Source: Phlebotomus papatasi
Lineage: Eukaryota > Arthropoda > Insecta > Diptera > Psychodidae
Reading direction: 5' to 3'
DNA length: 64,000 nucleotides
Assembly: GCF_024763615.1 (NCBI RefSeq)
Contig: NC_077225.1
Span: 1,364,001 to 1,428,000 of the forward strand
Under the pieces are notes generated by a model that saw only the letters and a list, made by a program, of their open reading frames with translations, was not told the origin of the DNA and searched no databases. The position numbers and the translations under genes are program-made. Position 1 is the first letter of the stretch; each line of letters opens with the position of its first letter. Shown one piece after another: positions 9,354 through 21,219 of this stretch.

Positions 9354-9451
9354 TTGGGAAGAAAAGACTTTTATTCTGGGCTATTCCTCTCCCACCCGAC
9401 GAACACCGGATTAACTCTCAAGAATTGATAATGCGTCGGTTTTCCTAATAG

Positions 9452-10085
9452 ATGGGGATTGCACGTCTACAACGTGGGAATCTTCAAGTGGAAATCACAT
9501 ACACAACAGCTGAATTTCAAAGAGATCAGGAACTAATCAACGCAATCTGGGACAAGATGTCATTGGCCTGCAAAATGGCAAGCGAAGCCGTGTCGGACGC
9601 TGATACTACTTGCACACATAACATCAATCACCTCCAACATAAGAGGGATTATTTACTTGAGGAAATCAACCGTATATCAGAAAAAACAAGGTGTACGCAA
9701 AAAACGTGGATTACTTGGCCAAGCAGTGACATATCTCTTTGGAGTTAATGATCAAGTATATGCAAGCATTAATCAACTCAAGGAGAGACAGGAAGACACA
9801 CAGAAGCTGATCAAGCAACAATCATTGATGCTGAGTGCAAAGGTGGATCTGTTCAACACCATAATAGAAAACAAACTTCGGAAATTTGATGAAAAAATCA
9901 TGCAGATCAACGAGGCCATAGGTGAAATGGCCAACTGGTATGTTGGAATAGACCACAACCGAGTGCGCATTGACATTTTAACCACCTACATCAATGCTAC
10001 TGACTGTTACGAGGAATTCGAGAGGAAACTGACCAACATTCAACTCGCGAAAGATGGTAAGCTACACAGTAAAAAAAATTACAAC
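9452..10085 (+). pseudogene. Envelope fusion protein fragment, baculovirus-F / errantivirus type, frameshifted
   Basis: Two overlapping plus-strand frames (9452-9748 and 9657-10100) share one protein-like pattern. A helical, charged N-terminal part is followed near 9696 by the basic cleavage motif RKKR, a short hydrophobic segment beginning GLLG and a long heptad-rich helix rich in Q, K and L. This order of furin-type site, fusion peptide and coiled coil is that of F-like envelope proteins in insect endogenous retroviruses and baculoviruses. The frame changes by one base near 9690. The signal peptide, most of the ectodomain after the coiled coil and the membrane anchor are absent. It is an inactive remnant; no associated gag or pol is adjacent. 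Confidence 0.65.
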
Positions 10086-10311
10086 CACTATCGTTGGTAA
10101 TTTTTGCACGAGCGCTATGGTTGTGAAGTTTGTGTATTGGCAATGTTGTGTATTGGCAAAGTTGTGTATTGTCAATTTTATAAAATGGCTTCCTGTCTAT
10201 AATTTTGATTGTAGAGGAATTTTGTTCGGTTTATTTGTATTATCTGTGAAAAGTCTCTGTATTAAACTAAGAAAAAAAGGAACAAAAAAAGAAAAATATG
10301 AAGAGAGGGGT

Positions 10312-10385
10312 CTGAGACTTGAACCCCTAACCTTTGCGTTGATGGTCTCGTGCTTTCCGTCTGCGCCACGAACTTGCTTACTTCT
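10312..10385 (-). tRNA. tRNA-like sequence (pseudo-tRNA or SINE head)
   Basis: On the minus strand GTGGCGCAGACGGAAAGC matches a Pol III A box, and GGTTCAAGTCTC about 40 bases on resembles a B box. The arms do not fold into a clean cloverleaf, so a working tRNA is unlikely. Confidence 0.45.
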
Positions 10386-11598
10386 CTTAAGCAAATGGCC
10401 AAGAGTTGCATCGTCAATTTTTCTAATTTACATGATGCTTCCTCTGTTTTCTGTTATTACATAATTATTCCTCATTTTTTACGACTGAGGCATATTTTAA
10501 GAATCCAATGAATGATTCTAGATGACAATTAGACAGTTAGAAATGCGAAAAATGACTAAAATCTTAGGAAAATTTCAATAGTGAACAATGAAATTTTGAC
10601 AGTTCTCACACAAATTTTTCCATACACAAATTTCATTACAAAAACTTAATTTTACCATAGTGTAACCTATAGTGGTGGAATGATAGGGTCCGAGCTGCCC
10701 ACTCAAGATGACGCCACTTTGAATCATTCAAACTTGTTCAAAAATTAACGACTTTGTGGCCATCGTACGGCCCCCACTTAAAATAGTTTTGTATATTTTT
10801 CTCTGTCGCTCCTATTAGAGAAACCCATTAGACTATCTCAGCGTTTTTCATGCCACGCACACAGTGAAACATCATCTGCGCGCGACACTTTTTCTCGCGC
10901 TCACTCCAGTGAGTTCATTGGAGTGAGCGAAGAGAGGAGAAAAAACACTTCAGGCGCATGCGCAGTTCACACGCTCAACACACACCGAAATGAAATTCTC
11001 TTGCACTGTGCTCGAACTTTTCTATAGTACGGGAGCAGAATATGTAATCCATCGATTTCATGAAACCTTAGAATTTTCGTCTTTTCCACCTAAATCTTAA
11101 ATTCATTTTTTTCCAAATAACAATATATTTAATAGAATCCTCTAAAACACTCGCAAAGTAATGTGAAGAATAAAATTAGCTATCGATCTATTCAGTGTGT
11201 AGTTAAACAAAAAATAATGCAACAACCGTCTAAACATTTTTAATATTGCTTTGTGTACTATGTTTGTGTGATTTTAATATTTTCTTTGAGGTAAGTAAGA
11301 AACATATGGTACAGGTAAATAAAACAGCAAGACGAAAAGTAAAAGGTGAAACAAAAGATTAAAATTAAAAATACTTATTAAAAATAAATTAGAAGCTCAG
11401 AATCAAAGCGGAACAAATCATATGCTTTTGAGCATACGATATGGTATTTACTTATTCTAATTTCTGGTAGATGAGACCGACGGTGAGACTTCTATTTTGT
11501 TTTTCAGGATAAAATTGTCCTTCCGGTGAGCGTCGGTAAGGTGGTTTAATCCAAAATTAAAACACTCAAGGTTCCAGAGCTCTCGACACTATATCGTG
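10386..11598. other. non-coding flank of the Polinton
   Basis: Nothing coding is supported in 1.2 kb. It is AT-rich with a short GC-richer patch at 10,860-10,990 containing repeats of CACTCCAGTGAGTTCATTGG-like, partly palindromic sequence. It ends at the presumed Polinton terminus. Confidence 0.5.
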
Positions 11599-11844
11599 AG
11601 TAGTAAGGATTGCGCAGAGTGATGTAAATAGCATAGTCGCTGATTCAAATGGGCGTGCGCGCAGAATGATGTGGCTGACGTCATGATTGCGCACGATGAT
11701 GTTGGCGACGTCACAGAGGGTGGGGGCTCTGGTCGATGTGCTACCATCAGGCCAATCCCCTGCTCCCCCCTGCTCCCCCTCCCCGCTCCCCCTCCCCGCT
11801 CCTCACATTTTTGATTTTTAACTTAAATTTTAAGTGAATATGGA

Positions 11845-11975
11845 GCACAATGATGTGATTGAGCACGATGATGTGATGGAGCACAATGATGTGATTGAGC
11901 ACGATGATGTGATTGAGCACGATGATGTGATTGAGCACGATGATGTGATTGAGCACTATGATGTTATGGAGCAGA
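11845..11975. repeat. 18-bp minisatellite in the left TIR
   Basis: About seven tandem copies of GAGCACGATGATGTGATT or close variants. The right TIR holds a related but longer and more diverged series built on GAAGCACGATCCTGTTTTG. Confidence 0.85.
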
Positions 11976-12214
11976 ATGCTGTTAGTGACGTCACGGAGTT
12001 TAGAGTTTGAATGTAAATCGTTTCAGAGTCCATATTGAACTTTTTGTGAGATTTGAGACGGCCATCTTGAACTTTTTAGAACTTTAAAACTTTTTGATAG
12101 TGCGCTTTTTGATGGACATTTTGAATATTTTAAATTAACGGAAATTACTTTGGTGGACTCTTTCTCATGTAATTTTTTTCTGCTTATATAATTTATATGA
12201 GAAAAGATCTGCCA

Positions 12215-12282
12215 TCCATGGGAATTGATCACGGGGCCTCTCGGTTGCGAGTCCAATACCTTATCCATTATACCACTCGTGG
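12215..12282 (-). tRNA. tRNA-like sequence in the left TIR
   Basis: On the minus strand GTGGTATAATGGATAAGG resembles the A-box region of arginine tRNAs, and GATCAATTCCC 45 bases on resembles a B box. The cloverleaf stems are imperfect. The same sequence is kept in the right TIR. Confidence 0.4.
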
Positions 12283-12540
12283 CATGATAGAAGATTTGTC
12301 AGAGGTCTTTCCTAAGCAGTTAGTGAATGAAATTTTAGGTGAGATTCTTCATAATAATTTTTCCTCTGCAGTGTCCAAGTGTGGAAAAATGCAAATGCAA
12401 TATGAGACCTTTTCGCGCGCTCGCTATCATATGAGAAAGAGTGTGGCTATCGCTGAGCTCGAGAATTTGATTCCTTCAGACGGAGGAAGCAACACGGGAA
12501 AAAAGTCTTGGGTGTGCGATGCAATTGTAGCACCTCAATG

Positions 12541-12716
12541 AAAAATGAAGATCACCAACAGATGATCATTGAAAGAAAAGAAACACATATTTTCACAATT
12601 TATAAATTCTTTACCCAAATAGCAATTTGGAGTAAGATTACCGTTGGATGTATGTATTCTGGATTCCAAAAACGGGTCTTATGACGGTCGTCAGAGAGTC
12701 GAATGACGGAAAATGG
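12541..12716. other. Polinton subterminal non-coding, left part
   Basis: Short non-coding segment between the left TIR and the CACTG element. No feature recognised. Confidence 0.4.
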
Positions 12717-14940
12717 CACTGGTAAAAATGAATGGATCACCATGGATCATTTCAAAAGAATCATGGCCTAAAAGGTTCATTTTCATCAAATCACTTGAAT
12801 TGAATTGATTCTTCTTTAATGAATCACTTCAGTGATCCAAGTAAAGGATCACATTCAATGATACATTGAAAGGTTCCTCGAGTCGATCATTTCAGAAAGA
12901 TCGATGTTCAAGAATATTTTTCTGCCAACTAATAAAAGGAAAATAGCGAAAATGAGTTTTTAGGTTTAAAGGAATATTATAACAAGGCAGAATGAGACAT
13001 TTTTGAGACAACTATTTTCAATCTTCAGGATATTACGCTAAAAATATAGAAAATATGGGATACATTCAAATGGATCAAATTGAACATTTCAATTGGATCA
13101 TTATTGCGATTATCTTCCATAAATTTTCTTACTAAATAAAACCATTAAAACAGTAAAAAATGTGTTTACTGTATCTGCTCATATAAGGGGAACGTGTCTA
13201 AACTATAAAACTGATAGCTTTAAAATTTTAACCATGATATTTCAGCGATTGAAAATTTGGTACGATATGTCAAAAGTGATACATTTGAATGGATCACTTG
13301 GATAATCACGCCACTTTCAGTGACGTCAGTGACAGTCACTGACACTCGCTGAGCGCATAAATAAACGGGGTGCGCTTGTCGTGGAATTTGTGTCCTTTTA
13401 GATATTTAGTGGCGCTTTTCTACAAATTATAATGTTGTAGGTAAAAAAGGATTAAGTTTGGAGACTTGTGAAAACGTGAAAAATTTGCCAAAAGTGAGTA
13501 AATAAAGCGAAAATTAAAATAATCATCAGTTGCACGGATTTGTACAATTCCAAGTAATTTTGTCGGTGTTCCACCCCCGGAAAGAGAGAACTTTCTGTTG
13601 ATCAAATAGTGAAAAAAAGTCCTTAGATTTTCATTGTGTAAAAAGCGTTTTTTACTCTACGTTCAAGCTTCAGAACATTTAGAAGCGCATATCTGGAAAT
13701 ATTTCAGATATATTAGAAGAGATCATATATTCTGTCAGTAGAAGAGGTAAAAAGTTTGGAGTTGTATATCTCAGCTCCTGATGAACATAATTGGATGAGT
13801 GAACTATTGTTGGAAAGCTTGGTTCATTAGCTTTCAGAATCTGGTATATGTAGTCTGCTATGAGTAAATCATGGTCATCCAGAACCATTTATGTCGAAGA
13901 AGACACTTTTTGCAACGTCTTTTTTGACCATTCACTGCTGGGACCAGGAGTGACCCATAATTCTCGCACTTGGACTGTTCGTTAGAGGAACTCAAAGGGT
14001 ATAATTTGTGGAAGAAACTTTTTTTTTGGACATCTTACTTTTTTTTATTCATCGACTTTTGCAAGAATTTTAACATTTTATACGCATAGAAAAAAATGAC
14101 AGAAATCCTTCTATCTTATTTTCTGGACAAACTAATGAAGATATCGACTTGGAATGTTCTAAGTACTCCCCCATAAGTTGATCCAAGGAATCCAAATATC
14201 ATATCAATTTCATCCCCACGTCTATCCTTCCCCTCCAGAAACCACTCTCTTAGGATTTTTGTAATTTTTTCCTTGCGTGTAAAATGTTAAAATTCTTGCA
14301 AAAGTCGATGAATAAAAAAAAGTAAGATGTCCAAAAAAAAAGTTTCTTCTACAAATTATACCCTTTGAGTTCCTCTAACGAACAGTCCAAGTGCGAGAAT
14401 TGTGGGTCACTCCTGGTCCCAGAAGTAGATGGCTAAAAAAGACGTTGCAAAAAGTGTCTTCTTCGACATAAATGGTTCTGGATCACCATGATTTACCCAT
14501 AGCCAATTACATATACCAGATTCTGAAGACTAATGAACCAAGCTTTCCAACAATAGTTCACTCATCCAATTATGTTCATCAGGAGCTGAGATATACCACT
14601 CCAAACTTTTTACCTCTTCTACTGACAGAATATATGATCTCATCTAATATATGTTTTTTCTTTTAATTTGTTTTGAAGGGCAAATGCATTACATTTAAAA
14701 AAGATTAAAAAGTCATCATTTTAAAAGTTCCATTTGATCAATTTTAGAGTATCATTCACTGATCCATTGAAAAGCTCCTCAAAGTGAAGCATTCAAAGTA
14801 TCAAAATTTGATTCTTTTGCAATGGATCAAAATGATCTTTCAAAAAAGGATCGAAATGAAACATTTGAAATGATGGATCATATTTGATTCACCAAAAGGA
14901 TCGCGAATGAATCAAAATGATCCACCTTTTTTTACCAGTG
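12717..14940. mobile_element. non-autonomous DNA element with CACTGGTAAAAA termini
   Basis: The block begins CACTGGTAAAAA and ends TTTTTTTACCAGTG, a near-perfect terminal inverted repeat. Both subterminal zones are full of short GGATCA/TGATCC motifs. CACTR ends with a 2-bp GG repeat at both edges would fit an animal CACTA-type element, but that target duplication is weak evidence. There is no transposase. It carries an internal inverted duplication (13675-14680) and interrupts Polinton sequence. Confidence 0.7.
13675..14680. repeat. internal inverted duplication, about 410-500-bp arms
   Basis: 13675-14090 is repeated as its reverse complement at 14270-14680, about 95% identical, around a unique spacer centred near 14180. 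The similar 60-70-residue frames seen on both strands are images of this palindrome, not genes. Confidence 0.88.
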
Positions 14941-15724
14941 GGGGAATAATATGACGGTAATTACGGAAGTCATTTGGCGTCATAATAACTCTGAAATTAC
15001 CGACCTACGACTAAAATATGACGCCGACTTCCAGTGTACTAATAAAAATTCTTCTCCTCACTGGATATATTTGAGGGGAAATTTCACTTGTCAAATGGCA
15101 AATAGAACTATTCAGAGCTGTGAATTCGCAAAGTAATTGATAATTTCGCGTGTTTTCTCAACAATATAATAGTGTACATTGGGGGGAAAAGCTCCTTCAG
15201 TAGAGATGTGTGTTGTGATTCTAAAAAGTACAGTGCCGACAGAAGTTAAGTGAAAATTAGGCAATTTTTTGCATGATAAACACACAAACATTTTTTTTGC
15301 AAAATGAAATTTTGTGATTTAGGAGTTTGCTCCAGTCTCTGGAGTATCCTGTGATTAAAATTTTGTGGCGAAAAGACCTATTTAGTGAAAATTTTAAAAG
15401 ATTTTTTTGTGTTGTTGCCATCCAATCGGAAAATTTTCGACATGTCGGATGGCTCATTCAGCAATAGGCGAACGGCAAAAATCTTCGCAAATGTGTGTAG
15501 TGAATTAGGAAAAAATTAGAGAAATTTACATAGAACGTAGTAGAAAACGATGGAAAATGTGAAGAATTGTTGAGAAAATATTGTCTACAGTCGTAATGCA
15601 ATACAAAGTTGTGAAGTGCACTTAACGTTTTCATTGAAAGTGTGTACGTCGATTTCGTACCTATGCGCTAGAGAAGGACGCCAAATGCATTGTTTTTTGC
15701 GCGTCATTTTTTGCACGGAAAAAT
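14941..15724. other. Polinton subterminal non-coding, middle part
   Basis: About 780 bp between the CACTG element and BEL element 1. It contains several ATGACGGTAATTACGG/TGGCGTCA-like motifs but no supported gene. Confidence 0.45.
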
Positions 15725-15729
15725 ACCGT

Positions 15730-15922
15730 TGTTGTACTCAAAATTAAAACCTTTTACAATTTCCAAAAAAACTCTCTTACTTTATTCTCGAATTTCACAA
15801 TGTGCGTCACCTTTTTTTATTCACTTGACAGTTCTAAATTCACCACACCTTTTCCCTCCAAACTCTAATAATATTTTCCCCACTGTTTCCCGAACGCCAC
15901 ACAGCGGCCAGTTTCCACAACA
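15730..15922 (-). repeat. 3' LTR of BEL element 1
   Basis: 193 bp, TGTTG...CAACA ends, nearly identical to 22441-22633. It is preceded in the element by the polypurine tract. Confidence 0.92.
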
Positions 15923-15944
15923 TCCTCCCACCCGGATTGGGGAG

Positions 15945-18900
15945 CTATTCCCCAATTCCGTCATCATCCATAACGAGTGGAGGTGGCCTAATCACAGCAA
16001 GGCGAGTCACCGGACGTACACACTCACTTCCGTCTTCTAGTCGAATCGTTGCGGTTCGAGCATGTCCGTCCATCGCTGGGATCGCTTTAATGACTCGTCC
16101 AAATATCCATTGATTGCGTTCTGTATTGGGTTCCATGATGACCACTCTATCTCCTTCAATAATTGGTTGACCAGATTCTCTCCACTTAGGTCTGTGGGTC
16201 AAGGTTGGAGCATAATGTTTTCGCCATATTTGCCAAAAGTGATCGGCGAGGCGCTGAGACTTTCTCCATTCTTTGCGGAGGATTAAATCCTGATCTTCAA
16301 AGATCCCCCCAGGAGTGAGTCCAGATTGCCGATGTATGAGGAAATGGTTTGGAGTCAGCACTTCACCAGAATCCGTCAACTCAAGAAGTGGACGACTGTT
16401 GACTAGGTGTTCTGCTTCGACCAGAAGAGTGTGCAAGACCTCTTCACTTGGTGGATGTTTAGTAATCTCAACAGATTGCTTCAATGCCCGCTTCACAGGT
16501 CCTATTAATCTTTCCCAGCAGCCGCCCATGTGAGGCGAGTAGGGTGGGTTGAAGTCCCATTCAATATTCATCTTAGCGAGTTTTGCTTTGACCTTGGCGT
16601 GATCCAAAGATGCTGCTGCTTCCTTCAGTTCTCTAGCTGCACCTCGAAAGTTAGTTCCGTTGTCCGATATGATCTTTGCAGGATTTCCTCTTCGTCCGAA
16701 AAATCTTCTGAGAGCCAACAAACAGGAATCCGTGCTAAGGGAACAACATAACTCCAAATGAATGGCGCGTGTCGTCATGCACGTGAAGATCATACCGTAT
16801 CTTTTAACCTCGCTTCTTCCACTCTTGACGTATAACGGTCCAAACATATCACATCCTGTGTTGGTAAACGGAACGACATGCATACTCAAACGTTCTGAAG
16901 GCAGTTGCCCCATAAGAGGAATCTGCGGTTTGGCTTTCGATACTTGGCATGTCTTGCATCCTCTCTGTAGACGTTTAAGAGTAGCACGTCCCTTGATGAT
17001 TTCATATCGCTGACGGAGCTCAGCAAGTACAAAGTCCGCTCTCCAGTGCTCCAGACGAACATGAAAATCTTCAAGCAGCAGCTGAACAATACGATTATCT
17101 GCGTGAAGCAGGATTGGGTTTTTAAAATCCTCCCTCACCAGGGGCATGTTATTCAAACGGCCTGATGCTCTCATTATACCACACGAGTCGATGGCAGGAT
17201 TGAACTTGTACAATGAACTTCCTCTAGGGACGTTTAGAAGTTGAAGTTCGCCTGTCCTTGACTCAGAGCTCATGCTCATTCCAAAACTTTCTCTCTGCGA
17301 ATGGAGCAGTAAATACCTAAGCCCTCCTTCCCAATCTGTGGCACTCAAGATGACTGAGCTTCCCAGTTGGGAATGACCGATTGTTCTCCATTTCTCCCTA
17401 CAAGCTCGCTGGAATCGATACACGTATGTCATCACTCTATGAATATGACTCCAACGCATATAGTTTTTGCTATCAATCACGGGTTCCCAACTATGTTTGA
17501 TGGTGGCAGCTACAAACTCTGATGACTCTCTTTGTTGTGGCCATTCGCTCTCACTTTTGTACAGAAATTCAGGACCACTGTACCATGTTGACTCCGGAGA
17601 GAAGTCGGTATTTCCTGTATCCCTTGTAGCAATATCTGCCACATTGAGGTCAGTTGGTAGCCATTTCCACTCGTCAGGATTAGTAACCTCTTGTATCTCT
17701 CCGACCCGGTTTCCCACAAAGGGCTTATAGCTTCGAGAATCCGCTCTAATCCAATTCAGCACGACAACTGAATCCGTCCAAAAGACCTTTCTATCGATTT
17801 CAATTTTGGTTTCCCCTTGAATCACCTGCATAAGTCTACATCCGAGTACTGCACCTTCAAGTTCCAAACGAGGGATTGATGCTGATTTGAGTGGTGCAAC
17901 CTTTGCTTTTGCCGTTACTAGAGAAACATGAATTTTCATGCAATTTACGAAACGAAAATAGGCTACAGCTGCATACGCATCTTCACTGGCATCCGTAAAG
18001 ATATGTAGTTCTACACGGCCCTGCCTGTACTCCAATGGAGCATAGCATCTTGGAATTTCGACATCACTTAAATGGATTAATTGTGCAACCCACGCTTTCC
18101 ATTGCTGACATAGTTCAGCTGGAAGTTGCTGATCCCAATCCGTTCCAAATCTCCAAATACGTTGGAATATAATCCTGCCTCTTATGATAAACTGTGCTAC
18201 GAAACCGACAGGGTCATATACCTTCATTAGTGTTTTCAAGGCTTGACGTTTGGTAGGCAAATTCTCTGTATCCACATTTTCTCGATTACGGAATGAAAAA
18301 ACGTCCGTAAGAGGCTCCCACCATACCCCGAGGACTTTCTCGAATTTACTATCGAAATCTAAATCTACACTCAATTTCGGAAGCCGTAGATCGGGTGGAA
18401 GTCCATTGATAATCACGGGTGAGGAACTTACGAAATTCCTTATCTGAAACCCTCCCATCTTGTGAACGTGAACCACATCTTTAATCAGTTTTATCGCGGA
18501 GGTTTCGTCATCAGCACTGCCTAAGTAGTCATCTACATAGTGATTCTCTACTATCTCTCGGGTGGCTTCTGGGAATTCTTCAGCATATTCCTCTGCGTTC
18601 TTGTTTTTTACATATGAGGCTACTGCTGGGCTACACGTTGCACCAAAAATCATGACAGTCATTTTATATTCAACTGGAAACGTGTCACGAGAGTTTCCTC
18701 GCCACAGTATCCTTTGATAATTCTGATCTTCTGGCAAGATTCGTACTTGATGAAACATCTCCTTTATATCTCCAACGAATCCATGTTGACCAATTCGAAA
18801 TCGCATGAGTAGCCCGGTCAATGATATAGTCAGATTTGGCCCACTTAGAAGACTATTATTTAAAGATATGGAGTTCACTTCTGCTGCTGCATCTAAAACT

Positions 18901-20010
18901 AGACGTATCTTCCCTGGTTTGTTAGGGTTTGTCACCCCAAAGTGAGGCAGATACCACACATTTTCTTTCGGCATACCCTTCTCATGTTCATCCAGTGGGA
19001 CCAGGTAACCCTTTGACAAATAATCTTGGATTTTTGCAGAGTATTGATCTCTGAATTTTGGGTCTTTATCCATCTTTGCCTCTACTTGCTGAAGTCTTCG
19101 CCAAGCAGCAGCTCTGGAATCTGGCATTTCAGGCTTCGGGGTTTTCCAGAGGAGACCCGTTTCGAACCGTTTCCCAACTCGTCTTGTGACTGATTCCAGA
19201 ATCTCTAGTGCTTTCTTTTCATCTTTGTTTAAAGAAAAGGAATTCTCAGTTTTCATCTTAATGTCCTCAAATTGGTAGTGCTGCTTGATAAGCTCTATCA
19301 ATTCTTGACACGCATGACCTACTACATCAACAGAACGTTTCCTTTTACAAGTTTCGCCCGTTGATCCGCTAATAATCCAGCCAAGATTCGTCAAAGAAGC
19401 TACTGGGTTGTTTAGCGAATCGTGAATTAATTGTTTGGTTGCAGTAATTCCTGCATTGTCCTCCCCAATGAGTATTTTAGGACGATCCCCGGTAATAGAC
19501 TTAAATTCGACCTTTGCCAAATAAGGGAATCTTTGTATCAATTCTTCACGATGAACGTGAACTTGTGGCAACTCTAACTGATCAATGGTGTAACATTGAG
19601 GAATATTAAACCATTTATCTTTGGATCTCCATCCTTTGATATCAAACGTCACTGCCTTTGTAGTACTTCTTTGCCTGGTATTACTATCCAGCCATTGTAA
19701 ATTGATTTCCGTTTCACGACCTAACAAATTATTTATCAATACAGTTACAAAGAAGGAAAACATAATTAAACTTATTAGACTCAACCTTCAAGATTCAATT
19801 TTTGCGCGGTCGCGCTCTCTATCAATGTCACAGTGGCTCCAGAGTCTAACAAGGCTAGAGTATTCATAGTTTCTCCCGATAGATTGTTTCTCAATGTTAC
19901 AGGGGCAACTCTAAGCATAACTATTCCTCTGTCTGTGCGGTTTGCAGTTGCGTATAGTCTTTCAAAGTAGTTATGCCGTAAGGCATTCGTCACAGACCCT
20001 GATGACTCAT
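15945..20010 (-). CDS. BEL element 1 Pro-Pol (protease, RT, RNase H, integrase)
   Basis: Two exons are proposed: 20010-19786 and 19720-15945. The first holds the retropepsin motif LLDSGATVTLIE (Asp near 19846). The second holds the RT with HYVDDYLG (near 18530), RNase H (FTDASEDAYAAV), the integrase HHCC zone and DDE core (GCDMFGPL, IISDNGTNFRGA, GGCWERLIG) and a C-terminal DNA-binding domain (EGDRVVIME...). Joining at the 65-base GT-AG intron (19721-19785) keeps frame and brings the protease end directly onto the usual BEL linker; unspliced, a stop and a frame change separate them. The frame through 1.26 kb-codon pol is otherwise intact. The protein acts in cytoplasmic particles to copy and integrate the element. 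Confidence 0.85.
19721..19785 (-). other. proposed 65-base intron in BEL element 1 pol
   Basis: On the minus strand it starts GTTGAGTC and ends TTTGTTAG, with a pyrimidine run TTTTCCTTCTTT inside. It is phase 1 at both ends, contains a stop in the upstream frame, and its removal preserves the pol frame. An insertion mutation is the alternative. Confidence 0.6.
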
Positions 20011-21219
20011 CTGAAATGACTATAACAACCGTTTCTAAATGTCTAATCATTCACAATTCTCATTACATGACATATTACCAACATTTTCTTTCTTTTTTCT
20101 TTATCTACTACTGCATTGATATCTAGGTAATGTCATGTACTTCTCTTTTATTCACTGTCCGTTAGAAAATACTAAGCCTTGTTTTCTCTCTCTTATTTTT
20201 ATTTTATTTTATTTTATTTTTTTTTTTTAACTTTCCGGAAAGGCTAGTATGTTTCCTCTACGGACCTTACACCCGCAGTGTCGATAGACATAACGCTTGG
20301 TAGCATTTACGACTTGCCTTGGTTCCTAAATCCGTCGGAAAATACTGAATCACTTCCTCTGCAAGAGTTGCCGGAAAAGACCAGTTAACTTCCTCTACGA
20401 ATCTGACACTACCACAGTGTCAATAGTCGCAACACTTAAAGTGTTTGTGACTTTCTTTGGTTACTATCTGTCGGAAAATGATAATCCACTTCCTCTGCAG
20501 TAGGTGCCGGAAAAGGCTCATCAACTTCCTCTACAGATCTGACACTACCACAGTGCCAATAGTCAAACATTTTAAAATGCTTGACTTGCTTTGGTATACT
20601 CTCCGTCGGAAAATGACAAGCTACTTCCTCTGCAATGATTGCCGGAAAAGGCCAGTCAACTTCCTCTACGGATCCGACACCACCACAGTGCCAATGATCA
20701 TGACACACATTGTGTGTAGGACCTTCTTTAAGTTCTAGGTTAATTGAAAAATAGGTTACCACTTCCTCTGCAATTGCCGGAAAAGGTTTCCCATTTTTCC
20801 CAATCAAATTTATATATTCTGTGTGGCTAACCACCAATGCCTCACATTTATATTTATTTATTTCTTCCTTTAGAAACCATAATTTTACTGCCTTTTTTAA
20901 GTTTGAAATTTTAGTAATCTTTGTTATATTTCCATTTCTTTTATGCTTTATTTCATTATTTTCACTTCCTTGCATCTCCCACAATTTTTCCTACATTTTC
21001 ATCCCTCCATCAATAATATATCTTTATCAAATTTTCTCTTCTTTCAATGTTATTTCTCAGTTTTAAGCAAAATTTTGGCTAGTGAATTCATACTCAATAT
21101 ATTAAAGAACATTATTAACTTTTCCAATTCACTCAAGAAACTTTCACAAAAATTTCACATTTGTATGAATCATAACGTATATCTTGAAAAATTTCAAAAC
21201 CTTAAATTGAACTAGTTAC
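20011..21219 (-). other. proposed 1209-base intron in BEL element 1, gag-pro junction
   Basis: Donor GAAG|GTAACT follows the gag zinc knuckles and acceptor GTCATTTCAG lies before the protease domain. Both boundaries are phase 1 and keep the frame. The segment is AT-rich, has a T-run of about 20 near 20215, and contains the 20240-20790 tandem repeats. The 182-codon minus-strand frame at 20436-20984 follows those repeats and has no recognisable domain. Confidence 0.6.
20240..20790 (-). repeat. four diverged ~135-bp repeats with variable palindromes
   Basis: Each unit has constant blocks (CTTCCTCTACGGATC, CACCACAGTGCCAAT, GTCGGAAAATG, CTTCCTCTGCAA, TGCCGGAAAAG) and one palindrome whose sequence differs per unit: around AACACTTAAAGTGTT (20432), CATTTTAAAATG (20568) and ACACACATTGTGTGT (20703); the unit near 20300 is weaker. 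The palindromes stay self-complementary although their bases differ. Confidence 0.75.

Larger units (their letters stand above)
8961..9445 (+). mobile_element. Penelope-like terminal (pseudo-LTR) region, plus orientation
   Basis: 9121-9295 repeats, in opposite orientation, the 3' segment next to the Penelope gene at 1046-1220, which ties this block to the same family. It is flanked by two similar motif clusters of the form CTGA(T/A)GA-hairpin-CCGAAAGCT at 9002-9033 and 9324-9353. Penelope pseudo-LTRs are known to carry such motifs. Repetition of the motif at both ends suggests two overlapping terminal repeats. No coding sequence. Confidence 0.65.
11599..12530 (+). repeat. Polinton left terminal inverted repeat
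   Basis: About 12045-12530 matches the reverse complement of 36280-36735 at roughly 97% by eye. Further out the match is patchier because both ends carry diverged minisatellites of GAGCACRATGATGTG type and CRE-like TGACGTCA motifs. The terminal AGTAGTAA is shared with the right end. Confidence 0.8.

Noticed and set aside
12197..12541. 114-codon gene shared with 36327-36593
   Set aside because: The shared frame is a consequence of the Polinton inverted repeats and spans a tRNA-like sequence; no domain is recognisable.
13679..14666. Similar 64-69-codon frames on opposite strands
   Set aside because: They are mirror images from the palindrome inside the CACTG-ended element, with no coding features.
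20436..20984. 182-codon protein in BEL element 1
   Set aside because: It reads through the diverged tandem repeats inside the proposed intron and has only repeat-derived periodicity. A true linker protein cannot be excluded but is not supported.
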